Assembly: GCF_030643905.1 (NCBI RefSeq)
Contig: NZ_CP121446.1
Coordinates: forward strand, 682,001-746,000
Reading direction: 5' to 3'
Source: Flavobacterium sp. IMCC34852
GTDB taxonomy: Bacteria > Bacteroidota > Bacteroidia > Flavobacteriales > Flavobacteriaceae
Length of the DNA: 64,000 nucleotides
Made by a program: the position numbers and the translations under genes. How positions within the stretch are numbered: position 1 is the first letter of the stretch; each line of letters opens with the position of its first letter. Of the stretch, positions 34,472 through 43,856 are shown one piece after another. The notes beneath the pieces were generated by a model that saw nothing but the letters and a program-made list of their open reading frames with translations, had not been told where the DNA came from and made no database searches.

Positions 34472-36569
34472 AGGTGTTTTGGTTTAGTTTTTCTAATAAG
34501 GCATCGTCACATTTCGGACAGTACTCGTGTTCGCCGTTGAGGTAACCGTGAACCGGACAAACACTAAAGACAGGTGTTACAGTGATATAGGGCAATTTGA
34601 ATTTGGACAAGACGGTTTTGACAAAGTTTTTACAGGCAACAGGTGTGCTGATTCTTTCATTCATGTACAAATGCAGTACGGTTCCGCCGGTGTATTTACA
34701 TTGCAATTCGTCTTGCATTAAGAGTGCTTCAAACGGGTCTTGGGTAAAATCAACCGGGATTTGCGAGCTGTTGGTGTAATAAATGTTCTCTTCCATGCCG
34801 GCTTGCAGAATGTTCGGGTAACGCTTTTTGTCTTCTTTAGCAAAGCGATAGGTCGTGCCTTCGGCCGGAGTGGCTTCGAGGTTGTAGAGATTTCCGGTGG
34901 CTTCCTGAAATTCTTTCATGCGGTTGCGGATGTATTCCAAAATTTCGATAGAAAATTCATGTCCGAAACGCGTCGTAATGTCTTCCTTGTCTTCAGTAAA
35001 ATTGCGCACCATTTCATTCATACCATTAACTCCAATGGTCGAAAAGTGATTTCTGAAATGCGGTAAATATCTTTTGGTATAAGGATACAAACCGCGGTCA
35101 TACATCTCTTGGATGAACTTTCGCTTCTTCTCTAAAGTTGATTTTGACAGTTCCATCAATCGGTCTAGTTGATGGAACAACTCTTCTTTATTGCCTTCGT
35201 AAAGATGGCCCAAACGCGCCATGTTGATGGTGACCACGCCAATGCTTCCGGTCATTTCTGCGCTGCCGAATAAACCGTTGCCGCGTTTTAACAATTCTCT
35301 TAAATCGAGTTGCAAACGGCAACACATGCTGCGCACAGCATTGGGTTTGTAAGCATTAGGGTTTTCGATTTTATTCCCGTTTTCATCTAAAAGATATTGG
35401 CTTCCGATAAAATTCTGGAAATATGACGAGCCAATCTTAGCGGTGTTTTCAAACAGCAATTCGGTGTTTTCGCCATCCCAATCAAAATCTTCGGTGATGT
35501 TTACAGTCGGAATTGGGAAGGTAAACGGTTGCCCATTGGCATCACCTTCAGTCATCACGGTATAATAGGCTTTGTTGATGAGGTTCATTTCGGGTTGGAA
35601 GTGTTCGTAGCGCATTTCAATCAAGGAATCTACGCCACGTTCTTTGGCGCGTGCCAAAATGTTTTCATCGGATATGGTTCCAAATAAATGGTGGTCATTC
35701 TTGGTCGGAATTTGTTCCTTTAAATCGGAAGGCACTACCCAGTCTAAGGTAATGTTGGTAAAAGGCGATTGTCCCCAACGCGCCGGTACATTTAAGTTGT
35801 AAACAAAACTGCGAACTGCTTTGAGCACCTCGTCAAAAGACAAATTGTCTTTGAAAACATACGGCGCCAAATAGGTGTCAAACGAACTAAACGCTTGAGC
35901 ACCGGCCCATTCGCTTTGCAATATCCCGAGGAAGTTGGCCATTTGTCCCAAAGCTTCTCGGAAATGCGATGGTGCTTTGCTTTCCACACGCCCACGAACG
36001 CCGTTGAAACCGTCATTGAGCAACACCCTTAAACTCCAACCCGCACAATAGCCGGTTAGACAATCTAAATCGTGGATATGAATATCGCCGTTGCGGTGGG
36101 CGTAACCTTCTTCCTTAGAATAGACTTTATCCAACCAATAATTGGCAATGATTTTTCCGGCCACATTGTTGACTAAACCCGCATTGGAATAAGAAGTATT
36201 GGCATTGGCATTGATGCGCCAATCGGTTTGGGAAATGTATTCTTCGATGGTTTGGGTGCTGTCTACATAAGTCGTGTCGTCATTTAACCCTTGAATGTGT
36301 TCGCGTTGTAGCTTTCGCGTATGCCTATACAACATAAACGAACGCATGACCGTGAAATATTGGTTTTCAAAAAGCGTTTGCTCAATGATGTCCTGAATTT
36401 CTTCGACCGCCCAAGTATCTTTAGCAGCAATCGCAGCGCTTACTTTTTCAAAAACACGCTCATCAAACGGAAGCGAAACGCTGGTAAAGCTCTTGACTAT
36501 CGCATCCTTTATCTTAAAAGGTTCAAAAGGTTTATAATCTCCGTTTCTTTTGATGACATATTTTTCCAT
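34452..36569 (-). CDS. nrdD: Anaerobic ribonucleoside-triphosphate reductase NrdD, large part
   Basis: 705 aa. N-terminal ATP-cone (MEKYVIKRNGDYKPFEPFKI), then the ten-stranded barrel with CRLQLDLRELLKRGNGLFG and GSIGVVTINMARL. The C-terminal zinc site is CPVHGYLNGEHEYCPKC. It converts ribonucleotides to deoxyribonucleotides under anoxia. The protein stops about 19 residues after the last zinc Cys and has no RVxGY loop of its own; that loop is encoded by the overlapping ORF at 34304-34471. It lies 29 bases after ric on the same strand and may share the FNR-type site there. Confidence 0.93.
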   Translation of the reverse strand: MEKYVIKRNGDYKPFEPFKIKDAIVKSFTSVSLPFDERVFEKVSAAIAAKDTWAVEEIQDIIEQTLFENQYFTVMRSFMLYRHTRKLQREHIQGLNDDTTYVDSTQTIEEYISQTDWRINANANTSYSNAGLVNNVAGKIIANYWLDKVYSKEEGYAHRNGDIHIHDLDCLTGYCAGWSLRVLLNDGFNGVRGRVESKAPSHFREALGQMANFLGILQSEWAGAQAFSSFDTYLAPYVFKDNLSFDEVLKAVRSFVYNLNVPARWGQSPFTNITLDWVVPSDLKEQIPTKNDHHLFGTISDENILARAKERGVDSLIEMRYEHFQPEMNLINKAYYTVMTEGDANGQPFTFPIPTVNITEDFDWDGENTELLFENTAKIGSSYFQNFIGSQYLLDENGNKIENPNAYKPNAVRSMCCRLQLDLRELLKRGNGLFGSAEMTGSIGVVTINMARLGHLYEGNKEELFHQLDRLMELSKSTLEKKRKFIQEMYDRGLYPYTKRYLPHFRNHFSTIGVNGMNEMVRNFTEDKEDITTRFGHEFSIEILEYIRNRMKEFQEATGNLYNLEATPAEGTTYRFAKEDKKRYPNILQAGMEENIYYTNSSQIPVDFTQDPFEALLMQDELQCKYTGGTVLHLYMNERISTPVACKNFVKTVLSKFKLPYITVTPVFSVCPVHGYLNGEHEYCPKCDDALLEKLNQNTYENQDQ

Positions 36570-36598
36570 GATGAGCGTGGTTTTTAGGTTAGCATTGA

Positions 36599-37327
36599 TT
36601 ATAAAAGGTTGAATTTGGCTTCCATGGCTTTCGCTTTTGGAAACACGATATTGTTTTCCAAGTGGATGTGTTTGTGTAAGTCCTGTTCGAATTCTTTCAG
36701 CATTGCAAAGGTGACTTTGTAAGTTTCACAAGCATCTGCCGGCGGATTGTAATCATTAGTCAACTGTGCAATTTTGCGGAAGCGTTCTCCTTCATTTTCG
36801 TGTTCGTCCTGCATCATGGCAATCGGATTGTCTACGGTTCCGAAATGCGGTTGTTCGATGTTGGTGTTATCTCTCAGCGCGTAGTACATTTTTTTGACGA
36901 ATGGAAACAGTATTAATTCTTCTTTTTTCATGTGTTGGGCCAATTCGCCGGCACAAATTTTAAAATGAAGCGCAATTTCAAACAGTTCCGGATGTCTTTG
37001 TCCGTGTACTTTACAAAGTTTGTCGAGGTAAAACAATAAGGCTATCGATTTTTCTTCCACATAACGGTGGTGCGTTTTTTCGATATAGTCAATCAGTAAA
37101 TCGGTTGGCCAAGATTTGAAATCAATGCTACTGTCTGATTTCGATTCTAAGACAGCAATTAATTCGTCTTCTATCGCGTTACTGTCCAATCCTTTTTTTT
37201 CGCAAACTTCCTCTAATGTTCGGTTTCCTTTGCAGCAAAAATCTATACCATATTTTGAAAAAACGGCAGCGGTTCTGAAATCACCTGCCACCAATTCTCC
37301 GACAGTTATTTGTTCTAATGCATTCAT
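36599..37327 (-). CDS. ric: Iron-sulfur cluster repair di-iron protein Ric (ScdA/YtfE)
   Basis: 242 aa. The N-terminal ScdA domain has DFCCKGNRTLEEVC (residues 30-43), and the C-terminal hemerythrin-like domain shows the His/Glu ligands of a di-iron site (KTHHRYVEE, HMKKEELILFPF, DEHENEGE, HLENNIVFPKA). Ric restores Fe-S clusters damaged by NO or oxidants. It is divergent from nadA across a shared FNR-type site, with a minus-strand -7 element TAATTTTG at 37378-37371. Confidence 0.95.
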   Translation of the reverse strand: MNALEQITVGELVAGDFRTAAVFSKYGIDFCCKGNRTLEEVCEKKGLDSNAIEDELIAVLESKSDSSIDFKSWPTDLLIDYIEKTHHRYVEEKSIALLFYLDKLCKVHGQRHPELFEIALHFKICAGELAQHMKKEELILFPFVKKMYYALRDNTNIEQPHFGTVDNPIAMMQDEHENEGERFRKIAQLTNDYNPPADACETYKVTFAMLKEFEQDLHKHIHLENNIVFPKAKAMEAKFNLL

Positions 37328-37400
37328 AATAGTTATGTTTTTAAATTAAATTTTAAATATTAATGTTTCTCAAAATTAAGCCCATAAGTGGGTACAGATA

Positions 37401-37416
37401 TATGATTAAAGTCATA
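37401..37416. promoter_or_regulatory. FNR-type inverted repeat between ric and nadA (site 5)
   Basis: TATGATTAAAGTCATA matches TATGAY-N4-RTCATA. Its centre is 36.5 bases from the last G of TATTTTG (37439-37445) toward nadA, and 37.5 bases from the last G of TAATTTTG (37378-37371, minus strand) toward ric. Divergent control of both genes is likely. Confidence 0.75.
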
Positions 37417-37465
37417 GAAAATTGACTTTTTCAGTCCTTATTTTGTGGTCACTTAAATAAAACGC

Positions 37466-38395
37466 ATGGAAAGTTTAAAAGAGAAGATTCTCCAACTGAA
37501 AAAAGAGAAAAATGCCGTGATTTTGGCCCATTATTACCAGCAACCAGAAATACAGGAAATTGCCGATTATGTGGGCGACAGTTTAGGATTGTCGCAGGAA
37601 GCCAAAAAAGTGAATGCTGATATTATTGTTTTTGCCGGAGTGCATTTTATGGCCGAAACCGCCAAACTACTCAATCCCAAGAAAAAGGTTTTGTTGCCCG
37701 ATTTGGAAGCCGGTTGTTCTTTGGCCGAATCTTGTCCGCCGGATATTTTTAAAAAATTCATTGACGCGCATCCCCATCATATCGTGATTACTTATGTGAA
37801 TTGTTCAGCCGAAATCAAAGCCTTGAGTCACATTGTTTGTACGTCATCCAATGCAGAAAAAATAGTAAACTCTGTTCCCGAAAACATTCCGATAATCTTT
37901 GCGCCTGATAAAAATTTAGGAAATTATATCAATCAAAAAACAGGAAGAAAAATGCTCCTTTGGGACGGTAGTTGTGTAGTTCACGAGGCTTTTTCTTTGG
38001 AGAAATTAATTGCATTATACAAAGAACATCCCGACGCCGGCATCATTGCACATCCTGAATCTGAGAACCACATTTTGGAAACCGCGAGTTATATCGGTTC
38101 TACTTCCGGGATGATTGACTATGTAAAACGAAGTCCGAAAACCAAATTTATCGTAGCTACCGAAGCCGGAATTTTATACAAAATGCAAGAAGCCGTACCC
38201 GATAAAATTCTGATTCCCGCACCGGCTCTGGAAGACAACACTTGTGCCTGCAGCGAATGTGCCTATATGAAACTCAATACGCTGCGCAAAGTTTACGATT
38301 GTTTGCTCCATGAATCTCCTGAAATAAAAGTACCGAAAAAGATTGCCGACAAAGCGATTATTCCAATACAACGAATGCTTGAATTATCGAAATGA
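37466..38395 (+). CDS. nadA: Quinolinate synthase NadA
   Basis: 309 aa. It joins iminoaspartate with dihydroxyacetone phosphate to quinolinate in NAD synthesis, using a [4Fe-4S] cluster. Candidate cluster Cys: AGCSLAESC near residue 87, YVNCSAE near 112, and [11 protein letters not shown] near 257. The substrate-binding HYYQQPEIQ near residue 22 is present. It overlaps nadB by 4 bases. The promoter carries an FNR-type site, which is unexpected for NAD synthesis. No nadC is in the window. Confidence 0.96.
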   Translation: MESLKEKILQLKKEKNAVILAHYYQQPEIQEIADYVGDSLGLSQEAKKVNADIIVFAGVHFMAETAKLLNPKKKVLLPDLEAGCSLAESCPPDIFKKFIDAHPHHIVITYVNCSAEIKALSHIVCTSSNAEKIVNSVPENIPIIFAPDKNLGNYINQKTGRKMLLWDGSCVVHEAFSLEKLIALYKEHPDAGIIAHPESENHILETASYIGSTSGMIDYVKRSPKTKFIVATEAGILYKMQEAVPDKILIPAPALEDNTCACSECAYMKLNTLRKVYDCLLHESPEIKVPKKIADKAIIPIQRMLELSK

Positions 38396-39930
38396 TGAAT
38401 AGGCAAACCTATTATTTAATCTTAGGTTCGGGTATAGCCGGATTGACCGTCGCCATCAAATTGGCACAGCAGTTCCCTGACCGAAAAGTGTTGGTGGTCA
38501 CCAAATCTAACGAAGACGAATCGAATACCAAATACGCCCAAGGCGGTATAGCTGTTGTGATGGATGGCGTGACGGATGATTTTGAAAAACACATTAACGA
38601 TACTTTACTTTGTGGTGATGGTTTGTGCGTCCGAGAGGTGGTGGAAATGGTAATCAAAGAAGGACCAAAGCGCTTAGCGGAACTCATCCAATGGGGAACG
38701 CATTTTGATACGGCTGCTGACGGAACACTTGATTTGGGTAAAGAAGGCGGACATTCCAACAATCGGGTGGTGCATTTTAAAGACCAAACCGGACGCGAAA
38801 TTGAACGCGCTATTTTGACCAAAGCCCATCAGCAACCCAATATTGAAATCCTCGACTTCCATTTTGCCATTGATTTGATTACAGAAAACAATATTTGTCA
38901 CGGCGTTTTTGTTTTGGATGAAAAAAGCAACGAAATCATAACGATACATTCGCGTTTCACCATTTTAGCCACCGGTGGCATCGGTCAGGTTTACCAACAA
39001 ACCACCAATCCGAAAATTGCGACCGGCGATGGTATTGCGATGGCTATTCGGGCGAAGGCCAAAATCAGTGACATGGAATTTATCCAATTTCATCCGACGG
39101 CTTTGTATGCGCCACATTCGGCTTCTACTTTTTTAATTTCTGAGGCAGTTCGTGGTTTTGGCGCGTATTTAAAAACCAAGAACGGCCATCGGTTTATGTT
39201 GGATTATGATGTTAGAGGCGAATTGGCCTCGCGCGATATTGTCTCGAGAAGTATTGAAACCGAGTTGAAGAATTCGGGTGATGATTGTGTTTATTTAGAT
39301 TGTACGCATTTGGATATAATCGAATTCCAAAAGCATTTCCCCACCATTTATCAGAATTGCGCGTTGGAAGGCATTGATATCGCCCAAAATTGGATTCCGG
39401 TGATTCCGACCCAACATTATTTGTGCGGTGGCATTGCGGTGGATTTAAACGGGGTAACTTCGATAAACCGATTATTGGCTTGCGGCGAGTGTTCCCGAAC
39501 CGGTTTGCATGGCGCGAACCGATTGGCGTCGAATTCGTTGTTGGAAGCGTTGGTTTATGCGCATCAGATTTTTAAATTTTTAAGCCAAACGGATTCGGAA
39601 ATCAAATCGGTAAAATATGATTTCAAGCGGAAAGGCAATCCAATTGCTGCCGAATGGGTATCGACTTTAAAAGAAAAATTACAATCCATCATGCAGCAAA
39701 ATGCCGGGATTGTTCGGAATGACACCGATTTGAAAAACACTTTAAAGCAATTGCAAGTTTGGAAAAATGATTGCCGAGAAATGGAACGGGAATATGCAGT
39801 TACCAAAGCCTTTTTGGAACTGAAAAACAGTATAGAAGTCAGTATTCCGATAGTGGCTTATTCACTCAAGCGAACCCAAAACAAAGGAAGTTTTTATAAA
39901 GAAGGGAAAACTATAAACCTCCAATTCTGA
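38392..39930 (+). CDS. nadB: L-aspartate oxidase NadB
   Basis: 512 aa. FAD-binding [14 protein letters not shown] near residue 13, the [14 protein letters not shown] [11 protein letters not shown] near 47, HPTALYAP near 235, and [17 protein letters not shown] near 375 are family signatures. It oxidises L-aspartate to iminoaspartate for NadA, and can use fumarate instead of O2 under anoxia. Co-transcribed with nadA. Its end overlaps the convergent CopD-like gene by 20 bases. Confidence 0.96.
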   Translation: MMNRQTYYLILGSGIAGLTVAIKLAQQFPDRKVLVVTKSNEDESNTKYAQGGIAVVMDGVTDDFEKHINDTLLCGDGLCVREVVEMVIKEGPKRLAELIQWGTHFDTAADGTLDLGKEGGHSNNRVVHFKDQTGREIERAILTKAHQQPNIEILDFHFAIDLITENNICHGVFVLDEKSNEIITIHSRFTILATGGIGQVYQQTTNPKIATGDGIAMAIRAKAKISDMEFIQFHPTALYAPHSASTFLISEAVRGFGAYLKTKNGHRFMLDYDVRGELASRDIVSRSIETELKNSGDDCVYLDCTHLDIIEFQKHFPTIYQNCALEGIDIAQNWIPVIPTQHYLCGGIAVDLNGVTSINRLLACGECSRTGLHGANRLASNSLLEALVYAHQIFKFLSQTDSEIKSVKYDFKRKGNPIAAEWVSTLKEKLQSIMQQNAGIVRNDTDLKNTLKQLQVWKNDCREMEREYAVTKAFLELKNSIEVSIPIVAYSLKRTQNKGSFYKEGKTINLQF

Positions 39931-40354
39931 CCCAACTGCCCAAAACCAGCATCGCTACACCAATAAGGGTAATCGTTATAATTTGAAAAGCAACCGGGCG
40001 TAAATTTTCCGATTTGACTTTGGGGAAGACGAAGAGCTGGGCATTAATGGCCATTCCGACGGAGATAAAAAGCAATATTAGTTTGATTGACACAATTTTT
40101 TCTATGCCATTGGAAAACGAAAACCATTGGGTAAATGTCACATCATAATGGTACGCCATCAAGATTCCGGTTATGAGCAAAGTCAGTAAAGACGGCAAAC
40201 CTACCGGTTCGAATTTGTCTTTGAAATTAATTAGAATCGAAGCGTCTTTCTTTTGCAACGCTTCAGGCAAATAGCGAATGGATAAAAAGAGATGACCGCC
40301 CACCCAAACGGTCGCGGCCAATAAATGGAATATTAAGATAATTTGGTGTGTCAT
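39911..40354 (-). CDS. CopD-like four-helix membrane protein at the end of the nos cluster
   Basis: 147 aa with four membrane segments. A His in the first helix (IFHLLAATVWVGGHLF) and a His near AYHYDV suit the CopD/YcnJ-like fold that may bind heme or copper. It overlaps the trHb gene by 4 bases and so belongs to the nos transcript. A copper or heme delivery role is inferred from context. Confidence 0.75.
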   Translation of the reverse strand: MTHQIILIFHLLAATVWVGGHLFLSIRYLPEALQKKDASILINFKDKFEPVGLPSLLTLLITGILMAYHYDVTFTQWFSFSNGIEKIVSIKLILLFISVGMAINAQLFVFPKVKSENLRPVAFQIITITLIGVAMLVLGSWVRIGGL

Positions 40355-40725
40355 TGGCTCAAGGTTTTATACATCATAGCGGCTGAAATGTTCAGTGCGC
40401 GGTTTTTGATTTCTTCCGCTTTTGGACCTTCGAAAAGTTTGTCCACCGTTTCAGTGAAGAGTTTGTTCCAATGGCCAAAGTGCGTCGGATTCATCGGGCT
40501 TTTCTCGTGCAATTCTTTGTGTCTTGCCATGGGATTGCCTTCATAATTTCCGGTAAAGAAAAGAATGTTTTCCCAAAAATTATACATTTTAGGCAAATGA
40601 GTTTCCCAATTCACTTGAGCAATTTCGGTAAACAAATAGCCAATAACCTCGTCGGTTTTTACTTTGTCGTAAAAAGTATTGACCAGTTTTTCGATGTCTT
40701 TTCTATTTCTGATATCGGTTTTCAT
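40351..40725 (-). CDS. Group III truncated hemoglobin
   Basis: 124 aa. It follows the group III trHb pattern: IEKLVNTFYDKVKTDEVIGYLFTE, WETHLPKMYNFWENIL (E-helix region), NPMARHKELHEK with proximal His, and HFGHWNKLFTETVDKLF. These globins bind O2 or NO. Sitting between nosY and the CopD-like gene, 1 base after nosY, it is probably co-expressed with N2O reduction and may scavenge or sense NO. Confidence 0.9.
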   Translation of the reverse strand: MKTDIRNRKDIEKLVNTFYDKVKTDEVIGYLFTEIAQVNWETHLPKMYNFWENILFFTGNYEGNPMARHKELHEKSPMNPTHFGHWNKLFTETVDKLFEGPKAEEIKNRALNISAAMMYKTLSQ

Positions 40726-40726
40726 G

Positions 40727-41494
40727 TTACAAATCTTTTTGGTTGAATTTTTTAAGCGAAATAAAAAACGGAACCATAGCCCACAAACAAAGCAATAAGA
40801 AAGACACGATCAAACCGATAGAAGTTCCGAAAAAGTCTTTGAAAATAGCGCCGGTGTAACCCATCATTGCCGATACATCCAAGTGCATCAAAATTTGAAT
40901 TCGGGCCAAGTCAATCGGACTCAAAGCGGTGATGCCTACCATCGCATTTTCGATAGGATAATCGGCCAATTGGAACAACAAAAACAACACGATGCCGTCA
41001 AAAAGCAAGGCAAAAAACAGCCAGGTCATAATCGCAATCCCGATGCCTTTCGCTTTGTCGCGGGTGAGTATCGAACTCAAAAACGCCAAAGCCACAAAGA
41101 TGACCGAGATCAAACAACCAATGGCAATCATCATGAATCCTACACTGTCGGGCGCATTGACCAACAACGGAATTCCGGCTCCGACAACAAAAGCCAACAC
41201 CATGGAAAGGGACAAACCCAGAAACAAACTCGTCCAAATTTTTCGGCGTTTGATGGGTTGGCTCAATAGCAATTCGATAAACTCGGAACTGTTGTACAAG
41301 TAAATGGTGGAAAACAAAATGGAAACCAACGGCACCGTGAATAAAATGACATTGAGTATGGTCAATAAACCTTTGGCAGCATTGTCTTCCAGGGCAAAAG
41401 AACTCCACGACAGTGCGGCCAAAATCACGGTGTAAGCCAAGACGATTTTGTTTTTGAGGATGTCGAGTAAGATGATTTTAATGATGCGGTTCAT
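40727..41494 (-). CDS. nosY: Nos ABC transporter permease NosY
   Basis: 255 aa with six membrane segments and the ABC-2 family pattern (YNSSEFIELLLSQPIKRRKI). NosY with NosF and NosD supports assembly of the Cu-S centre of N2O reductase. It overlaps nosF by 17 bases. Confidence 0.92.
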   Translation of the reverse strand: MNRIIKIILLDILKNKIVLAYTVILAALSWSSFALEDNAAKGLLTILNVILFTVPLVSILFSTIYLYNSSEFIELLLSQPIKRRKIWTSLFLGLSLSMVLAFVVGAGIPLLVNAPDSVGFMMIAIGCLISVIFVALAFLSSILTRDKAKGIGIAIMTWLFFALLFDGIVLFLLFQLADYPIENAMVGITALSPIDLARIQILMHLDVSAMMGYTGAIFKDFFGTSIGLIVSFLLLCLWAMVPFFISLKKFNQKDL

Positions 41495-42200
41495 GGCGGT
41501 TGTTTTTTAAGATTTTGGCAATCGCTTTCGAGATTTTAGCCTCTTGGGTGGATGCCTTTAAGTCTTCTATTTTTTGGTGGAAATGGACTCTTCCTTCCTG
41601 CATAAAAATGATTTCGGTAATCAAATCGTCCAGTTCGCTAAGCAGGTGCGACGTGATGAGAATCAATTTTCCTTTTTCTTTTTCGCGGATGATTTTTTCT
41701 TTCAGAATTTCGGAAGCCAATGGGTCTAAACCGGCTGTGGGTTCGTCTAAAATCAACACTTCAGGATTGAATAAGAATGCCAACACTGCGCTAACTTTTT
41801 GTGTCGTTCCGCCCGAAAGCGTGCGCATTTGTTTGTCGAACATTTTTTCCAATTCAAAAGCATGGATCAAATCTTCGTCCAATGCGGTGTTGCTGTTTCG
41901 TACTTTTTTAATCATCTCGATAATCTGACCGATAGTCATATTGTCGGGGTAACGTCCGATTTGCGGCATGTAGCCGATATTGTTTCGGTACAAATATTCA
42001 CCGAGGATTGATTTTCCGTTGACGGTTATCGAACCGCTATCGGGTAAGACCATTCCTAAAATGGATTTGATTAAGGTTGTTTTTCCGCAACCATTCGGGC
42101 CGATGAGCGCAATGCATTGGCCTTTTTGAAACGAAAGGTTGATGTCTTGGAGCACGGCTAACTTGCCGAACTTTTTAGTAATATTTTGTATGTCAATCAT
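41478..42200 (-). CDS. nosF: Nos ABC transporter ATPase NosF
   Basis: 240 aa. Walker A GPNGCGKTTLI near residue 33, Q-loop region MPQIGRYPD, signature LSGGTTQK near 128, and Walker B VLILDEPTAGLDP near 150 form a complete ATPase. It powers the NosDFY complex. It overlaps nosD by 4 bases and nosY by 17. Confidence 0.95.
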   Translation of the reverse strand: MIDIQNITKKFGKLAVLQDINLSFQKGQCIALIGPNGCGKTTLIKSILGMVLPDSGSITVNGKSILGEYLYRNNIGYMPQIGRYPDNMTIGQIIEMIKKVRNSNTALDEDLIHAFELEKMFDKQMRTLSGGTTQKVSAVLAFLFNPEVLILDEPTAGLDPLASEILKEKIIREKEKGKLILITSHLLSELDDLITEIIFMQEGRVHFHQKIEDLKASTQEAKISKAIAKILKNNRHEPHH

Positions 42201-43426
42201 AATGGCAGCGACTTCATTAGGGGCGTATTGTCTATAAAATTGTCAGGCGTAATACTGGGTAATACTTTTTCTGATTTGTCTAAAAGCGTAATCATAAAAC
42301 TTCGGAACAAAATCATGGCCGACGGATTGTTTTCGGTCAAAACGGCAAACAAACTCAGCGGATGATAAGGCACATCGCCAATACCGTCTTTGTTTAAATC
42401 ATAGCCTTCATATTTGTCCCAATAATTGCTGTTGAAGGTATTGAGCACTAAACTTCCATTGGTACTGATGTCAAAAGTGTTTCCAACGTAATTGTTGTTG
42501 ACGATTTCATTTTCCATGCAACTGGCTTGGATTTTCATGCCCCAGCCGTTGGCTTCAAAGACGTTTTTCTCGACTTTAATTCGGGAGGTGCCTTCCATAT
42601 AAATGCCGGAAGTGTTTCGGGCAAAACGGTTGTTGAAAATATAACTGTCGGCAATCTCTTTGAGCAATAAGCCATAAGCCGAATCGCCCCAGTTTTCCTC
42701 AAAATAATTATTGAACATTTTTACGTTTTTGGTAAACATTACTGCAACACCGGCGCCGTTTCCTTTGAAAACATTGGTGATATAAGAATCGTCATTGGAA
42801 AACATAAAATGCAAACCGTAGCGGATATTGTGGTTGGAAATGTTTCTCCAAATCACCGATTGGGTTACAAATTCGAAGTAAATCCCGTCGCGATGGCCCG
42901 AGATTCGGTTGCCAATGATTTGCAGTTGCTCACTTTTCCAGCAATGAATGCCGTTTCCGATGAGTTGTTCCTGCTTGCCGTAGGCTTTAATCGAATTGTT
43001 TTTGACCAAGCTGTTTTTACAGTTTTGCAGGTAAATGCCAAAGAAGTTATTGTCGAGGATATTGTTTTCAATGCTGACAAAACTTCGGTCATACACTTTG
43101 ATTCCGCAAGGATCATCCAAAGCGGCGTGGCCTGAGTTGATGATTTTGAACCCTTTTACCACCACGCTGTCGGCAGCAATAGAAAGCACTTCGGCTTTGT
43201 TTTGACCGTCGAGTATTGGATACTGTTTGCCCAAAAAGGCAATTTTTTTATCGATGATAATATTCCCTTCTTTATAAATTCCTTTGGTAACGATAATAGT
43301 ATCGCCATCGGTTGCCATCGCCAAAGCTTGTTTGATGGTTTTGACCGGATAGGATTTACCCACAGTAATGGTTTTGGCATTACTAATCAGGCAAAAAAAG
43401 AAGAGTATATAAACTAGATTTTTCAT
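42197..43426 (-). CDS. nosD: NosD, periplasmic beta-helix copper/sulfur assembly protein
   Basis: About 409 aa from the ATG giving MKNLVYILFF, which overlaps the nosL stop by 4 bases; an upstream TTG gives nine extra codons. A signal peptide is followed by parallel beta-helix repeats (NNILDNNFFGIYLQNCKNS, YIFNNRFARNTSGIYMEG). NosD matures the CuZ site of NosZ. Length and context agree. Confidence 0.95.
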   Translation of the reverse strand: MKNLVYILFFFCLISNAKTITVGKSYPVKTIKQALAMATDGDTIIVTKGIYKEGNIIIDKKIAFLGKQYPILDGQNKAEVLSIAADSVVVKGFKIINSGHAALDDPCGIKVYDRSFVSIENNILDNNFFGIYLQNCKNSLVKNNSIKAYGKQEQLIGNGIHCWKSEQLQIIGNRISGHRDGIYFEFVTQSVIWRNISNHNIRYGLHFMFSNDDSYITNVFKGNGAGVAVMFTKNVKMFNNYFEENWGDSAYGLLLKEIADSYIFNNRFARNTSGIYMEGTSRIKVEKNVFEANGWGMKIQASCMENEIVNNNYVGNTFDISTNGSLVLNTFNSNYWDKYEGYDLNKDGIGDVPYHPLSLFAVLTENNPSAMILFRSFMITLLDKSEKVLPSITPDNFIDNTPLMKSLPL

Positions 43427-43854
43427 TTGTAAGCATTGTAAACTTCGGACCAAGTTGTGGGTTGGGCTTCAAGTTTTTGGCCAAATTCGGCTTGTTCTTT
43501 AGCAGAACTGAAGGCCGCCAAATTACCTCTCATAGGCGAATTGATTTTACCGCCTTTGATAAAATGAGCCGTTTCGGCCGGAATTAGCGTGTTGTCTTTC
43601 AGATAGTCATTGACAAAGAATGATTGGTAAGGCACCACAGTATTCGATTTGGCAAATTGTACCATGCAGGCCAAGTCATCAAACTTGTAATAGCGTCCTT
43701 TTTTGGTGATTAATTCGGCTCCGAATTGGCCATTGGCAATCGTCATCTTGCAGAAATCGCAGGAATCTGTATTGATTTTGATGGGTTTTGGCTCATTGGA
43801 ACCACATGAAATTAGGGTTAGCAATGCGATGCAAGTAAGGGCGATCGTTCTCAT
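43423..43854 (-). CDS. nosL: NosL, copper chaperone lipoprotein
   Basis: 143 aa. Lipobox TLISC near residue 17, then SCDFCKMTIANGQFGAE, whose Cys/Met set is the copper-binding signature, and LACMVQFAK. NosL delivers Cu(I) for NosZ assembly at the periplasmic face. It lies 2 bases after the NosB-like gene. Confidence 0.95.
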   Translation of the reverse strand: MRTIALTCIALLTLISCGSNEPKPIKINTDSCDFCKMTIANGQFGAELITKKGRYYKFDDLACMVQFAKSNTVVPYQSFFVNDYLKDNTLIPAETAHFIKGGKINSPMRGNLAAFSSAKEQAEFGQKLEAQPTTWSEVYNAYK

Positions 43855-43856
43855 GA

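Noticed and set aside
34304..36569. nrdD as a pseudogene
   Set aside because: All motifs of both parts are intact and overlaps with neighbours on both sides are regular, so a working split or frameshifted gene is more likely. A sequence error remains possible.
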